A stretch of DNA of 55,071 bases from contig NZ_AUEZ01000059.1 in the NCBI RefSeq assembly GCF_000426245.1, positions 1 through 55,071 on the forward strand, read 5' to 3'. Shown in pieces: positions 54,751 to 55,071 of the stretch. Both the position numbers and the translations under genes were made by a program. Source of the DNA: Bradyrhizobium sp. Ai1a-2 (GTDB lineage Bacteria; Pseudomonadota; Alphaproteobacteria; Rhizobiales; Xanthobacteraceae). Below the pieces are notes generated by a model. That model worked only from the letters and a program-made list of their open reading frames with translations, had not been told where the DNA came from and did no database searches. The stretch's first letter is position 1, and each line of letters opens with the position of its first letter.

Positions 54751-55071
54751 TTACCTTAGCCAGAGCAGTGTTGCGGCGATAGCGACGACGGCGAAGTAAT
54801 TTCGTGCCGTTTTTTCGTAGCGCGTAGCAACGCGCCTGAAACGCTTCAGTTTCGAGAAGCAGCATTCGATCAGATGACGCTCGGCATAGAGGGGTTTGTT
54901 GAGCGGATATTTGATTGCCCGTGAGGGATTGTTCGGAATGACGGCTTGAGCGCCTTTTGCGGCGATCGCGGATCGCAACGCATCGGAATCGTAGGCCGCA
55001 TCGCCCATCACGACCTCCGCTGGGAGCCCCTCGATGAGCGGCTGGGCCTGAGGCGCATCGCCGGCTTGACC
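54751..55071 (-). mobile_element. IS5-family (IS427-like) transposase, C-terminal part (cut by window edge)
   Basis: The minus-strand frame is open from the window edge to a TAA at 54751-54753. It encodes about 106 residues of a DDE transposase: EVVMGDAAYDSDALR with the second catalytic Asp, VIPNNPSRAIKYPLNK, and the Y-R-K-like stretch ERHLIECCFSKLKRFRRVAT holding the catalytic Glu. It ends in a hydrophobic AIAATLLWL tail typical of the IS427 subgroup. The element's end should lie between aat (54661) and 54750, perhaps at GGTCGTGTGGACAA near 54737, but the matching terminus is outside the window. Confidence 0.88.

Overview
The window looks like the chromosome of a GC-rich alphaproteobacterium, most probably Bradyrhizobium or a close relative in the Nitrobacteraceae. 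The reasons are the gene order anmK/tyrS, amiC-mrcA-prfB and aroQ-accB-accC with aat nearby, a DUF1236 secreted protein, an RNase E with a large insertion in its S1 domain, and several families of intergenic palindromic repeats of the kind common in Bradyrhizobium. No tRNA, rRNA or CRISPR array was recognised. Both window edges cut through IS5-type transposase genes of different subgroups.

Layout. 1-0.8 kb: the end of an IS5-type transposase abuts a glutathione S-transferase gene that has lost its 3' part. 0.9-6.6 kb: anmK divergent from tyrS, an MFS permease and a cache-type chemoreceptor. 6.9-11.7 kb: an accessory block with a beta-lactamase-fold hydrolase, a Baeyer-Villiger monooxygenase, an unknown membrane protein, an NTF2-like protein and a small glycine-rich secreted protein. 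11.7-16.1 kb: a visibly A/T-richer island with a chemoreceptor gene remnant and a compact four-gene cassette (lipoprotein, phage-type N-acetylmuramidase, three-helix membrane protein, periplasmic protein). This is the best candidate for an undescribed system. 16.1-22.4 kb: a methyltransferase, an HflX-type GTPase, a TPR protein and a CYTH-CHAD protein.

22.5-33.3 kb: a giant AsmA/YhdP-like envelope protein divergent from a peroxiredoxin with a histone-H1-like tail, an M23 endopeptidase, a branched-chain amino-acid-type binding protein divergent from a NodU/CmcH-family carbamoyltransferase, and prfB with its programmed frameshift. 33.4-41.4 kb: the cell-wall genes mrcA and amiC, then rne with a long leader. 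41.6-48.6 kb: dctA, an aminotransferase, a BepA-like M48 protease, a DsbA-like protein, the DUF1236 protein and aroQ. 48.6-54.7 kb: accB-accC, a three-gene two-component operon joined by ATGA overlaps, and aat.

Functional links. Several genes serve the envelope: anmK (wall recycling), mrcA and amiC (wall synthesis and splitting), the M23 and M48 peptidases, the AsmA-like protein and the DsbA-like protein. aroQ, accB and accC feed aromatic and fatty-acid synthesis. tyrS, prfB, rne and aat act in translation, RNA turnover and protein turnover. The most striking non-coding signal is a ~100 bp hairpin-bearing element present four times, each time in the same orientation and within 12 nt of a stop codon. 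In three copies its first bases form part of that stop codon.
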